Below are positions 21,984 to 30,697 of a stretch of 49,659 bases of DNA, piece by piece (the stretch's first letter is position 1; every line of letters begins with the position of its first letter). The notes beneath the pieces were generated by a model. The model saw nothing but the letters and a program-made list of their open reading frames with translations. It was not told the DNA's origin and made no database searches. The stretch spans positions 1 through 49,659 of the forward strand of contig NZ_NHSQ01000045.1 in the NCBI RefSeq assembly GCF_016653465.1, in the 5' to 3' direction. The translations under genes and the position numbers were made by a program. This stretch comes from Thiocystis minor (lineage in GTDB: Bacteria > Pseudomonadota > Gammaproteobacteria > Chromatiales > Chromatiaceae).

Positions 21984-24245
21984 ATGCTGGAGTCGTTGCG
22001 GCGTATCGTTCAGGAGGTCAATAACGCCCAGGATCTGGAGCAGGCGCTGACGATCATCGTGCGTCGCGTCAAACAGGCGGTTGGCGCCGATGTCTGCTCC
22101 GTGTATCTCAACGATTTCGACAACCGCTGCCACATCCTGCACGCGACCGAGGGACTGAGCGGCAATGTTGTCGGGCGGGTGCGTCTGGAGCTTGGCCGCG
22201 GACTGATCGGCCTGGTTAGCGAGCGCGCCGAGCCGATCAATCTCGACGACGCGGCCACCCATCCGCGCTACGAACGAATCGTCGACATTGGCGAGGAGAG
22301 TTATCACGGGTTTCTGGGCGCGCCCATCATCCAGAATCGCAAAGTGCTTGGCGTGCTGGTGCTGCGCCAGCGTCAGCGTCGCCACTTCGAGGAGGACGAA
22401 GTCACCTTCGTCATGACCCTGGCGTCGCAACTCGCCGGGGCCATCACCTACGCCCGGACCAGCGGCGAACTGGTGCGTCTTCAGGACGACGGCATTCCGC
22501 AGCGTTTTTTGCCCGGACTGGCCGCCTCGCCGGGGATCGGGATCGGCCAGGCAGTCGTCGTCTACCCGCCGGCCGATCTGGATGCCGTCCCGGATCGCCG
22601 TCCCGACAGCCTGGACGTGGAGGAAGAGGATTTTCGGCGCGCGGTGCGCAATGTGGTCAATGACCTGGATCGCTTCGCGGCGCGAACCCAAAAGGTCTTG
22701 AGCACCGAGGACATGGCGCTGTTCGACGCCTGGCGCCTGATGCTCGAAAGCGACACCCTGATCGACGGCACCCTGTCGCGCATTCGCGCCGGCAACTGGG
22801 CGCCAGGGGCGCTGCGCGAGACGATCACCGAACACGCCAAGGTGTTCGACAACATGGACGACGCCTATCTGCGCGAGCGGGGTTCCGATGTCCGTGATCT
22901 TGGGCGCTGCGTGCTGATGCACCTCCAGAATCTGACCGCCGCGCCGATCCAGTACGCGCCCCAGACGATCCTGGTGGGCGAGGAGATCAGCGCGATGCAG
23001 ATCGCCGACGTGCCGCGCGAAAAGCTCGTCGGCATCGTCTCCACTACCGGCTCGGGGTCGTCCCATGTCGGTATTCTGGCGCGTGGCATGGGCGTGCCGG
23101 CGGCGATGGGTGTCGCGGATTTACCGGTCAGCCGGGCCGAGGGTCGGGAGATGGTGGTGGACGGGTATCGCGGGCGCGTTTATGTCGCCCCCGGTCCGGC
23201 CGTTCGTTCCGAATATCAGCGTCTCGCCGAAGACGACGCGGTGCTGACCAACGAACTCCAGACCCTGCGTCATCTGCCCGCCGAAACCACGGACGGTTAT
23301 CTGATGCCGCTGTATCTCAACACCGGGCTGGTCTCGGAGAACCGCCCGCTTGGGATCGAGGAATCCGCCGGGGTCGGTCTCTATCGCACCGAGCTTCCCT
23401 TTATCGTGCGCGACAGCTTTCCGGGCGAGGCCGCCCAGATGTCGAATTACCGGCATGTGCTGGAACTGTTCGCCCCGCGCCCCGTGACCATCCGCACGCT
23501 CGATATCGGCGGCGACAAACCGCTGCCGTATTTCCCGATGAACGAGGCCAACCCCTTTCTGGGCTGGCGCGGCATCCGCATCACGCTCGATCATCCCGAG
23601 ATTTTTCTGACCCAGGTGCGGGCCATCCTGCGCGCGGCCATCGGACTCGACAACCTGCAACTGCTACTGCCCATGATCAGCTCGGTCGGGGAGGTGGACG
23701 ACGCCCTGCTGCTGATCCATCGCGCCCATGCCGAACTGCTAGAGGAAGGCTATCAGGTCAAGATGCCCCCGGTCGGCGTCATGATCGAGGTTCCGGCCGC
23801 CGTCTATCAGTCCGAGGCACTGGCGCGGCGCGTCGATTTTCTCTCGGTCGGCACCAACGACCTGACCCAATACCTGCTCGCCGTCGACCGCAATAATCCG
23901 CATGTCGCCAAGCTCTACGACGAGTTTCATCCGGCGATCCTGCGCGCCCTGCTGCAGATCATCACCGGCGCACGAGTGCATGGCCGCGAGGTCAGCGTCT
24001 GCGGCGAGATGGCCGGCGATCCGCTCGCGACCTTTCTGTTGCTCGGCATGGGTGTGCACAGCCTGAGCATGGGCGCCGGCAGTCTGCTGCGGGTCAAGCG
24101 CGTCATCCGCAGCATCAGCCGGGCGCGGGCGCGCGAGGTGCTGAAGGTCGCGCTGCAATGCGAGGACTCCGGTTCGGTGCGCCGCCTGCTCCTCGATGCG
24201 CTGGAAGCGGTTGGATTGGGCGGGCTGGTGCGTCCTGGGAAATAA
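21984..24245 (+). CDS. ptsP: Phosphoenolpyruvate-protein phosphotransferase PtsP (EI-Ntr)
   Basis: 753 residues from ATG 21984; a longer frame to 21696 overlaps rppH. A GAF domain (about 15-160: VGADVCSVYL ... GLIGLVSERAEPINL) precedes enzyme I modules. These are the PEP-utilising N-domain (about 175-300), the swivelling phospho-histidine domain with TTGSGSSHVGILARGMGVPA (the H residue is phosphorylated), and the C-terminal PEP barrel with GLYRTELPFI, GGDKPLPY and the SVGTNDLTQYLLAVDRN/VCGEMAG motifs. It starts the nitrogen-linked PTS chain to NPr and EIIA-Ntr. Length fits E. coli PtsP. A hairpin at 24263-24290 ends the transcript. Confidence 0.95.
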   Translation: MLESLRRIVQEVNNAQDLEQALTIIVRRVKQAVGADVCSVYLNDFDNRCHILHATEGLSGNVVGRVRLELGRGLIGLVSERAEPINLDDAATHPRYERIVDIGEESYHGFLGAPIIQNRKVLGVLVLRQRQRRHFEEDEVTFVMTLASQLAGAITYARTSGELVRLQDDGIPQRFLPGLAASPGIGIGQAVVVYPPADLDAVPDRRPDSLDVEEEDFRRAVRNVVNDLDRFAARTQKVLSTEDMALFDAWRLMLESDTLIDGTLSRIRAGNWAPGALRETITEHAKVFDNMDDAYLRERGSDVRDLGRCVLMHLQNLTAAPIQYAPQTILVGEEISAMQIADVPREKLVGIVSTTGSGSSHVGILARGMGVPAAMGVADLPVSRAEGREMVVDGYRGRVYVAPGPAVRSEYQRLAEDDAVLTNELQTLRHLPAETTDGYLMPLYLNTGLVSENRPLGIEESAGVGLYRTELPFIVRDSFPGEAAQMSNYRHVLELFAPRPVTIRTLDIGGDKPLPYFPMNEANPFLGWRGIRITLDHPEIFLTQVRAILRAAIGLDNLQLLLPMISSVGEVDDALLLIHRAHAELLEEGYQVKMPPVGVMIEVPAAVYQSEALARRVDFLSVGTNDLTQYLLAVDRNNPHVAKLYDEFHPAILRALLQIITGARVHGREVSVCGEMAGDPLATFLLLGMGVHSLSMGAGSLLRVKRVIRSISRARAREVLKVALQCEDSGSVRRLLLDALEAVGLGGLVRPGK

Positions 24246-24262
24246 CTCGGCTTGACCGGCGT

Positions 24263-24290
24263 CTTGCCAGAGACACGGGCAAGGATTTTT
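24263..24290 (+). terminator. Intrinsic terminator after ptsP
   Basis: CTTGCC (24263-24268) pairs with GGCAAG (24278-24283) across a 9-base loop, followed by GA and five T. It is a modest stem with a clear T run, placed 18 bases past the ptsP stop. Confidence 0.65.
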
Positions 24291-24342
24291 CGTGTTGCTG
24301 TGTACGTACCTGCACTGATTTCACGACAAAACATCAACACTC

Positions 24343-24515
24343 TTCAGATCGGACGCTCTCTGGGCCGGCTGCTGGAGCTGGGCAGGCCGGTCGTGGTCGT
24401 CGCGCAAGGCGAACGCGCCTGGACCGGGGTGCGCGAACGGCGGCTGGCGTGGCGCATCGTCCCGGCGCGGATCGTCGCTCCCGCTGGAAGCACCGCCCAA
24501 CTCGCTGAGGGCTGA
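24343..24515 (+). pseudogene. 3' remnant of an RT-MutS-like gene (duplicate end of the gene at 27563-28774)
   Basis: The frame reads SLGRLLELGRPVVVVAQGE, then RAWTGVRERRLAWRIVPARI and a stop at 24513-24515. It matches the last 55 residues of the longer RT gene (SRLLALGRPVVVVAQGE, VRERRLVWRIVPARIVAP), with about 95 % identical bases by eye between 24351-24480 and 28618-28740. Homology stops abruptly near 24343, just after the ptsP terminator. So this is a truncated copy left by duplication and deletion. It directly precedes ATPase copy 1, just as the long copy precedes ATPase copy 2. Any product would start from a foreign codon and is unlikely to work. Confidence 0.85.
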
Positions 24516-24588
24516 GTCACCTGCTCGGCACGGTGCCTTGGGAGCGCCATGCGATGCTGAATCCGTCCCGCCAACCGCGAGGTGCCCG

Positions 24589-26163
24589 ATGCGCTTCTTC
24601 AATACCGAAGGTCCGAACCGGCCGGAGGATCACTACAGCCTGCCGCCGCTCTCGCGCTGGGATCTCGACGCGATCCTGACTCTGATCGACCAGAAAAAAT
24701 ACTTCCTGCTCCACGCCCCGCGTCAGACCGGCAAGACCACCTGTCTGCTGGCGCTGATGGCGCGGCTCAATCAAGAGGGGCGCTATCGGGCGGTCTATGC
24801 CAATCTGGAGACCGCGCAGACCACGCGCGAGGATGTCGCGCGTGGGATGCGGACCGTCTGCGGTGCCATCGCCGCCGCCGCCCGGCTCTATCTCGGCGAG
24901 GATCGGCTGCAGGACTGGGCCAAGGCGGCTTGGGAGGCACGCGGCGCCGATGGGATGCTGAACGGGCTGCTCGAAACCTGGAGCCTGAATAGCTCGACTC
25001 CCCTCGTCCTGCTGCTTGACGAAGTCGACGCCCTGATCGGCGATACCCTGATCTCGTTGTTGCGCCAGTTGCGCGCCGGCTACCCGCAGCGCCCGGGCGC
25101 CTTTCCGCAGACGGTCATCCTCTGCGGGGTACGCGATCTGCGCGACTATCGCATCCACGCCCGCTCCGAGTCCGCGCCCATCACCGGCGGCAGCGCCTTC
25201 AACATCAAGGCCAAATCCTTGCGCCTGGGCGACTTCGACGCCGACGAGGTGCGCACCCTGCTGCTGGAGCACACCCAGGAGACTGGACAGCCCTTCTCCC
25301 CCGAGGCGCTGGAGCGGGTCTGGACCCTGACCCAGGGCCAGCCGTGGCTGGTCAACGCGCTCGCCTATCGCGCCTGCTTCGAGTTACCTGAAGGCCGTGA
25401 CCGGCGCCAGCCGATCACACGCGACCTGATCGACCGGGCCAAGGAAGCGATGATCGTCGAGCGTGTCACCCATCTCGACCAGCTCGCCCACAAGCTCCAG
25501 GAACCGCGCGTGCGGCGCATCATCGAGCCGATGCTCGCGGGCTCGGCGCTGGGCGATGCCCCGGTCGAGGACATCGAATACCTGCTGGATCTGGGCCTGC
25601 TGCGCCAGAGCCGCGACGGCGGCCTAGTGGTCGCCAATCCCATCTACCGCGAAGTCCTGCCGCGCGCCCTGGCCTTCACGCCGCAGGCGTCCCTGCCACA
25701 GATCGCCCCGACCTGGCTCGCCGCCGATGGCGCGCTCGATCCCGCGCGACTGCTGGACGCTTTTCTCGCCTTCTGGCGCCAGCACGGCCAGCCGCTGCTC
25801 AAGAGCGCGCCCTACCACGAGATCGCTCCGCATCTGGTGCTGATGGCCTTCTTGCATCGCGTCACCAACGGGATCGGCACCCTGGAGCGCGAATACGCCA
25901 TTGGTGCCGGGCGCATGGATCTGTGTCTGCGCTATGGCGCGGTTACGCTCGCCATGGAGCTAAAGGTCTGGCGCGACGGGCGCCCCGATCCGCTTGCCGA
26001 GGGCTTGAGCCAGCTCGACGGCTATCTTGCCGGGTTGGGGCTGGACTCGGGCTGGTTGATCGTCTTCGACCGGCGCGCGGACCAACCGCCGATCGCCGAA
26101 CGCACCGCGAGCGCCGACCAGCGGAGTCCGGCGGGGCGGCGCATCACCCTGGTGCGGGCCTGA
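24589..26163 (+). CDS. AAA ATPase with C-terminal PD-(D/E)XK nuclease-like domain, copy 1
   Basis: 524 residues from ATG 24589 (GAGGTG ribosome-binding site). Walker A APRQTGKTT (about 44-51), Walker B LVLLLDEVDALI (139-150), a sensor-like CGVRDLRDY and a winged-helix-like middle (about 230-370) place it in the AAA_14/archaeal-ATPase group. The last 90 residues carry a PD-(D/E)XK-like set: D444 in GRMDLCL, E457-x-K459 in MELKVW, and Q in LSQLDGYLAGL. Such proteins are multicopy in several phototrophs, with roles unproven (defence or mobile element). The remnant of an RT C-terminus precedes it by 74 bases. Residues 74-137 differ strongly from copy 2 while the flanks are almost the same. Confidence 0.8.
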   Translation: MRFFNTEGPNRPEDHYSLPPLSRWDLDAILTLIDQKKYFLLHAPRQTGKTTCLLALMARLNQEGRYRAVYANLETAQTTREDVARGMRTVCGAIAAAARLYLGEDRLQDWAKAAWEARGADGMLNGLLETWSLNSSTPLVLLLDEVDALIGDTLISLLRQLRAGYPQRPGAFPQTVILCGVRDLRDYRIHARSESAPITGGSAFNIKAKSLRLGDFDADEVRTLLLEHTQETGQPFSPEALERVWTLTQGQPWLVNALAYRACFELPEGRDRRQPITRDLIDRAKEAMIVERVTHLDQLAHKLQEPRVRRIIEPMLAGSALGDAPVEDIEYLLDLGLLRQSRDGGLVVANPIYREVLPRALAFTPQASLPQIAPTWLAADGALDPARLLDAFLAFWRQHGQPLLKSAPYHEIAPHLVLMAFLHRVTNGIGTLEREYAIGAGRMDLCLRYGAVTLAMELKVWRDGRPDPLAEGLSQLDGYLAGLGLDSGWLIVFDRRADQPPIAERTASADQRSPAGRRITLVRA

Positions 26164-26171
26164 GGGGTATC

Positions 26172-27567
26172 CCCATAAGCGCCAACTTAACCGTACCGTT
26201 GACGTTCTTGTGAATTCATCATCTCAATGACCCTGGCCGGAAGGGTTTGCAAGGCGCGTCGACGCGGGCGCTCCTGGAGCACCTCCAGGCAGGCCTCCCA
26301 CTGCTCGGCTCGCCAGCGCTGGGCATCGAGAATCCAGCCTCGACCTGTTGGCGCACGATCATCAAGCGCCGCCAGGGCGTCAGCCGACGGGGTTGGTCCA
26401 GCGGGTCGAAGCCGCGCGTGGTGTGGCGTTGAGCGCGTCGTTCAACGACCAGTGCATCGAGTCATTTCCCTCGAATCCAGACCTCGCCCAACCGGCTGTT
26501 CTGCTGGGTGCGCAAGGCGTCGAGGTCAAGCAGCGATTTGAGCCGCTTGAACGCCAGTTCCACTTGCCAGCGCAGCGGTACAACGCTAACACGGTGGGGC
26601 CATCCAAGGTCTCGGGCGCCACGGTGGTGAAGACCATGACCCCGCCGGCGAGAAACCGGGTGGCCTCACTCGGGGTTCGCCCCTTGCGCTGGGCCGCTTG
26701 CCGGCAACGCCGGCGGGCGGCTTCCGCCGCCGTGGGCGGGAGACGCACGGCGTGTAGCCAACCCGGTCCGCTCGCCTCCGGCGCGCGCCGCCACCCCGGG
26801 AGACGGATCGTGTCGTCCGTGCCGGCGCGCCGCGACGCCGCGACAGCCCACCGCACCGCCGCCGGATCGCACACCTCCGCCTCCCCTGGGCGGACAAACC
26901 AGGGCATCGCCGTGGGGTTCAAGCGCACGATCACCCCCACACCACGCGCGAACCGATCGAGAATCACCCGTGGCTGATGGTAACCTCGGTCCACGAGCAC
27001 GATATCTCCTGCCTGCCACGGGTCACGGGCCAGGGTGTCCCCGCCATCCACGCCGGTCACGTCCACGGCGTGCACGGTCAGGTGGGTTCAATCCAGCGCC
27101 AAATGCACCCGATCGTCCGTTCCCTCGGCGCCCGGTCCTTGCCGTGACGAGCCATCGACGATCAGCAACCGCCAGGCTGTCAACGGGGTCTGCGTGGCGG
27201 GTAACCTCGTGTGTAGCAACGCTTTCAGCCAGGGGCCGCAGGCCCGCAACCGCTGGTGGATCGCGGTCTCCGTGATCCGCTCCTCTCACCGCGTGAAGCG
27301 ACCGGCGGTGGTTCGCAGAGCCTGATCCAATCCACAATACAGCATGACCACCTGCAGTCGTTGCGCGGGCGTCTTGAGCTTGCGCGGGCGGGCGAACGCC
27401 TTGAACTCATACGCCATCTCGGCGTACTCCGGTGGCAAGTCTTTCAGAAAGTCTTCAAACGCAAGATCGACGGGATTGGGTTCGTGGGACATGGCGGCAA
27501 CATGCCCAACAATTCGCGGCTCTCCACGGATATTCAAGGGCTTGACGGCTATGTTGGCGCTTATGGG
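26172..27567 (-). mobile_element. IS4-family insertion sequence, 1396 bp, perfect 15-bp inverted ends
   Basis: CCCATAAGCGCCAAC at 26172-26186 is the exact reverse complement of 27553-27567, giving perfect terminal repeats. Inside is one decayed IS4-type transposase on the minus strand. The 11 bases outside each end (TGAGGGGTATC and CGTGCATCTGG) do not match, so no target-site duplication is visible. That suggests the flanks were joined by recombination or deletion between IS copies. The right end falls inside the RT gene. Confidence 0.9.
26187..27492 (-). pseudogene. Decayed IS4-family transposase
   Basis: From ATG 27492 the frame reads MSHEPNPVDLAFEDFLKDLP, PPEYAEMAYEFKAFARPRKL and QVVMLYCGLDQALRTTAGRF. 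TGA follows at the position encoding R-F-T-R-stop, then EERITETAIHQRLRACGPWL continues. A second TGA interrupts VHLALD-stop-THLTVHAV. A one-base loss near 26577 shifts the frame within VLALYR; the true continuation LRWQVELAFKRLKSLLDLDA is in the next frame. A third TGA follows WIRGK. The end MIVRQQVEAG ... RVIEMMNSQERQRYG and TAA at 26187 is typical of the family. So there are three nonsense changes plus a frameshift, and the element cannot move on its own. Confidence 0.88.
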
Positions 27568-28774
27568 CGTGCATCTGGCGGTCGATCGGCTGCAGGGCTT
27601 CATGCGCCAGGTGACGGCCAATGGCCAGCGCCGCGCCTGGTACCTGCAACTCGACATCCGCAACTATTTCATGAGCATCGACAAGGCGTTGCTGTGGCGT
27701 CTGCTGGAGCCGCGCATCGACGATCCGGACGCGCGCTGGCTGACCGAACTGCTGGTGTTTCATGATTGCACCCAGGACTACGTTTACAAAGGCCGGCCCG
27801 GCGAGCTGGAGCGGGTGCCGCCGCATAAGACCCTGCTGCGCGCCGAGCCGGGCAAGGGACTGCCGATCGGCAATCTCAACTCGCAGTTTTTCGCCAACGT
27901 TTACCTGAACGGGCTCGACCAGTTCGTCAAGCACGAACTCAAGTGCCCGCACTATCTGCGCTACTGCGACGACTTCGTGCTGCTGTCGCCCGATCCCGAT
28001 CAGCTCTCCGAGTGGCGCGAGCGGATCCGGGAGTATCTGTGGACCGAGCGTCTGCTGCGCCTGAATCCCACGCGCGAGCGGCTGCGGCCTCTGAGCGATG
28101 GGGTGGATTTTCTCGGCTATATCGTGCGGCGCGAGTATCGGCTGGTGCGCCGCCGGGTGGTCAACGCGCTGAAGGCGCGGCTGCGTGACGCTCGGGAGCG
28201 GTTGGTGAGCGTGCGTGAGGGCGTCGCCTGGTATCGCTTCGACGCGCCCGAACTGGAGCGGTTGCGGGCGGTCCTGGCGTCGTATCTGGGGCATTTCCAG
28301 GCCGCGAATACGTGGCGGCTCTGGCGCGGAATCCGGGCGGCGCATCCCTGGCTGGACGTCTATTTCGAATGGGACGAGGCGGCGCGCAAGCTGCAGCCGC
28401 GCGACGCCATGCCCAAGGCACTGACGCGGGCCTGTCAGCAATATGCCTGGGCGCGGGGACGCTTTCCGGGCGACGCCCTGTTGTTTCAGGTCGGCGCCTT
28501 CTACGAGGTCTATGATCGGCGCGATGCCGTGCTGGCGCGCGACCTGGGCCTGCGAGCGCTGCGCGAAAATCCGCGCCATGCCCTCTATGGCTTCCCCGAA
28601 CGGCTGTTCGGACGTTATCTGAGCCGACTGCTGGCGCTGGGCAGGCCGGTCGTGGTCGTCGCGCAAGGCGAACACGCCTGGACCGGGGTGCGCGAACGGC
28701 GGCTGGTGTGGCGCATCGTCCCGGCGCGGATCGTCGCTCCCGATCGATTCATCGCCCGGCTTGATGGGGACTGA
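27563..28774 (+). pseudogene. DGR-like reverse transcriptase with C-terminal MutS-I-like domain, N-terminus lost to IS
   Basis: After the IS end the frame reads VHLAVDRLQGFMRQVTANGQ, then palm motif A (AWYLQLDIRNYFMSIDKALL), motif B GLPIGNLNSQFFANVYLNGL and motif C YLRYCDDFVLLSP (YxDD). Motif E follows with DGVDFLGYIV. G-x-x-x-S-Q in motif B is the signature of diversity-generating retroelement RTs. The last 110 residues contain LLFQVGAFYEVYDRRDAVLA and YGFPERLFGRYLSRLLALG, which match MutS domain I (F-x-x-G-x-F-Y-E; the mismatch-sensing F-Y-E is kept). The fingers segment before motif A is missing; an in-frame ATG inside the IS end (27563) would start it. ATPase copy 2 follows 73 bases downstream. 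Confidence 0.8.
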
Positions 28775-28846
28775 GTCGCCTGCTCGGCGCGGGCCTTGAA
28801 AGCACCGTGCTATGCTGACACGGTGCCGCCATCCGCGAGGTGTCCG

Positions 28847-30421
28847 ATGCGCTTCTTCAATACCGAAGGTCCGAACCGACTCCAGGATCACTACAGCCTG
28901 CCGCCGCTGTTGCGCTGGGATCTGGAGGAGATCCTGGCCCTGATCGATCAGAAGAAATACTTTCTGCTCCACGCCCCGCGCCAGACCGGCAAGACGACTT
29001 GCCTGCTGGCGCTGATGGCGCGGCTCAACCGAGAGGGGCGCTATCGGGCGGTCTATGCCAATCTGGAAGTGGCGCAGCCCTATCGCGAGCAGGTGGACAA
29101 GGCTATGCGGGCGGTGGTGGAGCAAATCTCGCGTGGCGCCCGCGATCAGCTCAATGACCAGGGCGCGGCGGACTTGGGTCGGGAGATCGTCCAGACCTCG
29201 GGCGGTGGCACGGCCGTGAACGAGTTTCTCACCTGCTGGTGTGCCAGCTCGAACCAGCCGCTGGTTCTGCTGCTCGACGAAGTCGACGCCCTGATCGGCG
29301 ATACCCTGATCTCGCTGCTGCGCCAACTGCGCGCCGGCTACCCGCAGCGCCCGGGCGCCTTTCCGCAGACCGTCATCCTTTGCGGCGTGCGCGATCTGCG
29401 CGACTACCGCATCCACGCCAGTTCCGAGCGCGAACCCATCACCGGCGGCAGCGCCTTCAACATCAAGGCCAAGTCACTGCGTCTGGGCGACTTCAACACC
29501 GACGAGGTGCGCACCCTGCTGCTGGAGCACACGGCCGAGACCGGCCAGCCCTTCACCCCCGAGGCGCTTGCTCGGGTCTGGGAACTGACTCAGGGCCAGC
29601 CCTGGTTGGTCAACGCGCTGGCCTATCGCGCCTGCTTCGAGCGGCGCGAGGGCCGCGACCGCACCCAGCCGATCACCCTGGCACTGATCGACCGTGCCAA
29701 GGAAGACATGATCCTCGAGCGCGTTACCCATCTCGACCAACTGGCTCACAAGCTCCAGGAACCCCGGGTACGGCGGGTGATCGAGCCGATGCTCGCCGGG
29801 ACGAACCTCGGCGAGGTGCCCGAGGACGACATCCAGTATCTGCTCGACCTGGGCCTCTGCCGTCAGATCCCCGGTCACGGCCTGACCATCGCCAATCCCA
29901 TCTATCGTGAGGTGCTGCCGCGTGCGCTGGCCTTCACGCCGCAAGCCGCGCTGCCCTCGATCAGCCCCAGTTGGCTTGCTCCGGACGGATCGCTTGATTC
30001 CGAGCGGCTGCTCGACGCCTTCCTCGCCTTCTGGCGCCAGCACGGCCAGCCCCTGCTCAAGAGCGCGCCCTATCACGAGATCGCCCCGCACCTGGTGCTG
30101 ATGGCCTTCTTGCATCGCGTCACCAACGGGATCGGCACCCTGGAGCGCGAATACGCCATCGGCGCCGGGCGCATGGATCTCTGTCTGCGCTATGGGGCGG
30201 TCACGCTCGCCATGGAGCTGAAGGTCTGGCGCGACGGTGCCCCCGACCCGCTCGCCGAGGGCTTGAGCCAGCTCGACGGCTATCTCGCCGGGTTGGGGCT
30301 GGACTCCGGCTGGCTGATCGTCTTCGATCGCCGCGCGGGCCAGCCGCCAATTGCCGAACGCACCGCCAGCGCTGTCCAGCACAGCCCGGCGGGGCGGCGC
30401 ATTACCCTGGTGCGGGCCTGA
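28847..30421 (+). CDS. AAA ATPase with C-terminal PD-(D/E)XK nuclease-like domain, copy 2
   Basis: 524 residues, exactly as long as copy 1; start ATG 28847 with a GAGGTG ribosome-binding site at the same distance. Walker A APRQTGKTT, Walker B LVLLLDEVDALI and the nuclease-like D/E-x-K set (GRMDLCL, MELKVW) are conserved. Residues 74-137 (EVAQPYREQVDKAMRAVVEQ and onwards) are largely different from copy 1, whereas residues 139-230 and 375-524 are nearly identical. It lies 73 bases after the RT gene, so it would be co-transcribed with it. It may act with the RT in a mobile or defence system, but no function is shown. It is convergent with nothing; purL follows after 276 bases. Confidence 0.8.
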   Translation: MRFFNTEGPNRLQDHYSLPPLLRWDLEEILALIDQKKYFLLHAPRQTGKTTCLLALMARLNREGRYRAVYANLEVAQPYREQVDKAMRAVVEQISRGARDQLNDQGAADLGREIVQTSGGGTAVNEFLTCWCASSNQPLVLLLDEVDALIGDTLISLLRQLRAGYPQRPGAFPQTVILCGVRDLRDYRIHASSEREPITGGSAFNIKAKSLRLGDFNTDEVRTLLLEHTAETGQPFTPEALARVWELTQGQPWLVNALAYRACFERREGRDRTQPITLALIDRAKEDMILERVTHLDQLAHKLQEPRVRRVIEPMLAGTNLGEVPEDDIQYLLDLGLCRQIPGHGLTIANPIYREVLPRALAFTPQAALPSISPSWLAPDGSLDSERLLDAFLAFWRQHGQPLLKSAPYHEIAPHLVLMAFLHRVTNGIGTLEREYAIGAGRMDLCLRYGAVTLAMELKVWRDGAPDPLAEGLSQLDGYLAGLGLDSGWLIVFDRRAGQPPIAERTASAVQHSPAGRRITLVRA

Positions 30422-30697
30422 GAGCGTCCCGATGCGCGACGTGCGGCCCGCGAGGGCGAGCCGTGAAATATTCAGCATGGTAGACGGCATGCACACCCTG
30501 TCCTGCACCCTTGCGTGATGCCGACCCTTGGCGCACGCCCAAAAAATTCCGAACTCGGCGCTTGCCCTTCCGGCTGAGAGTCTTTCCCGATACTCGCCTT
30601 ATTTTTCTCGATCGCGGCGCTTTCTTCGTTTCATCCCCCAACCGGCGCCGGCTCAAGTATCATTCGGAGATCCCCCAAGCACTCAGAGTCATCGCCG

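Noticed and set aside
24252-24515. Functional 87-residue small protein upstream of ATPase copy 1
   Set aside because: Its second half is the copied RT end, and its first half covers the ptsP terminator region with no ribosome-binding site.
26187-27492. TGA recoding (Trp or Sec) in the transposase
   Set aside because: The gene also has a one-base deletion and no recoding element; other genes in the window use TGA as a normal stop.
27500-28850. Template and variable repeats of a complete DGR
   Set aside because: I found no 70-120 bp near-repeat differing at adenines around the RT; gaps to neighbours are only about 73 bases and the upstream side is IS.
27455-29416. 653-residue minus-strand frame opposite the RT and ATPase copy 2
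   Set aside because: Antisense shadow of two genes with conserved motifs; similar antisense frames occur opposite ATPase copy 1.
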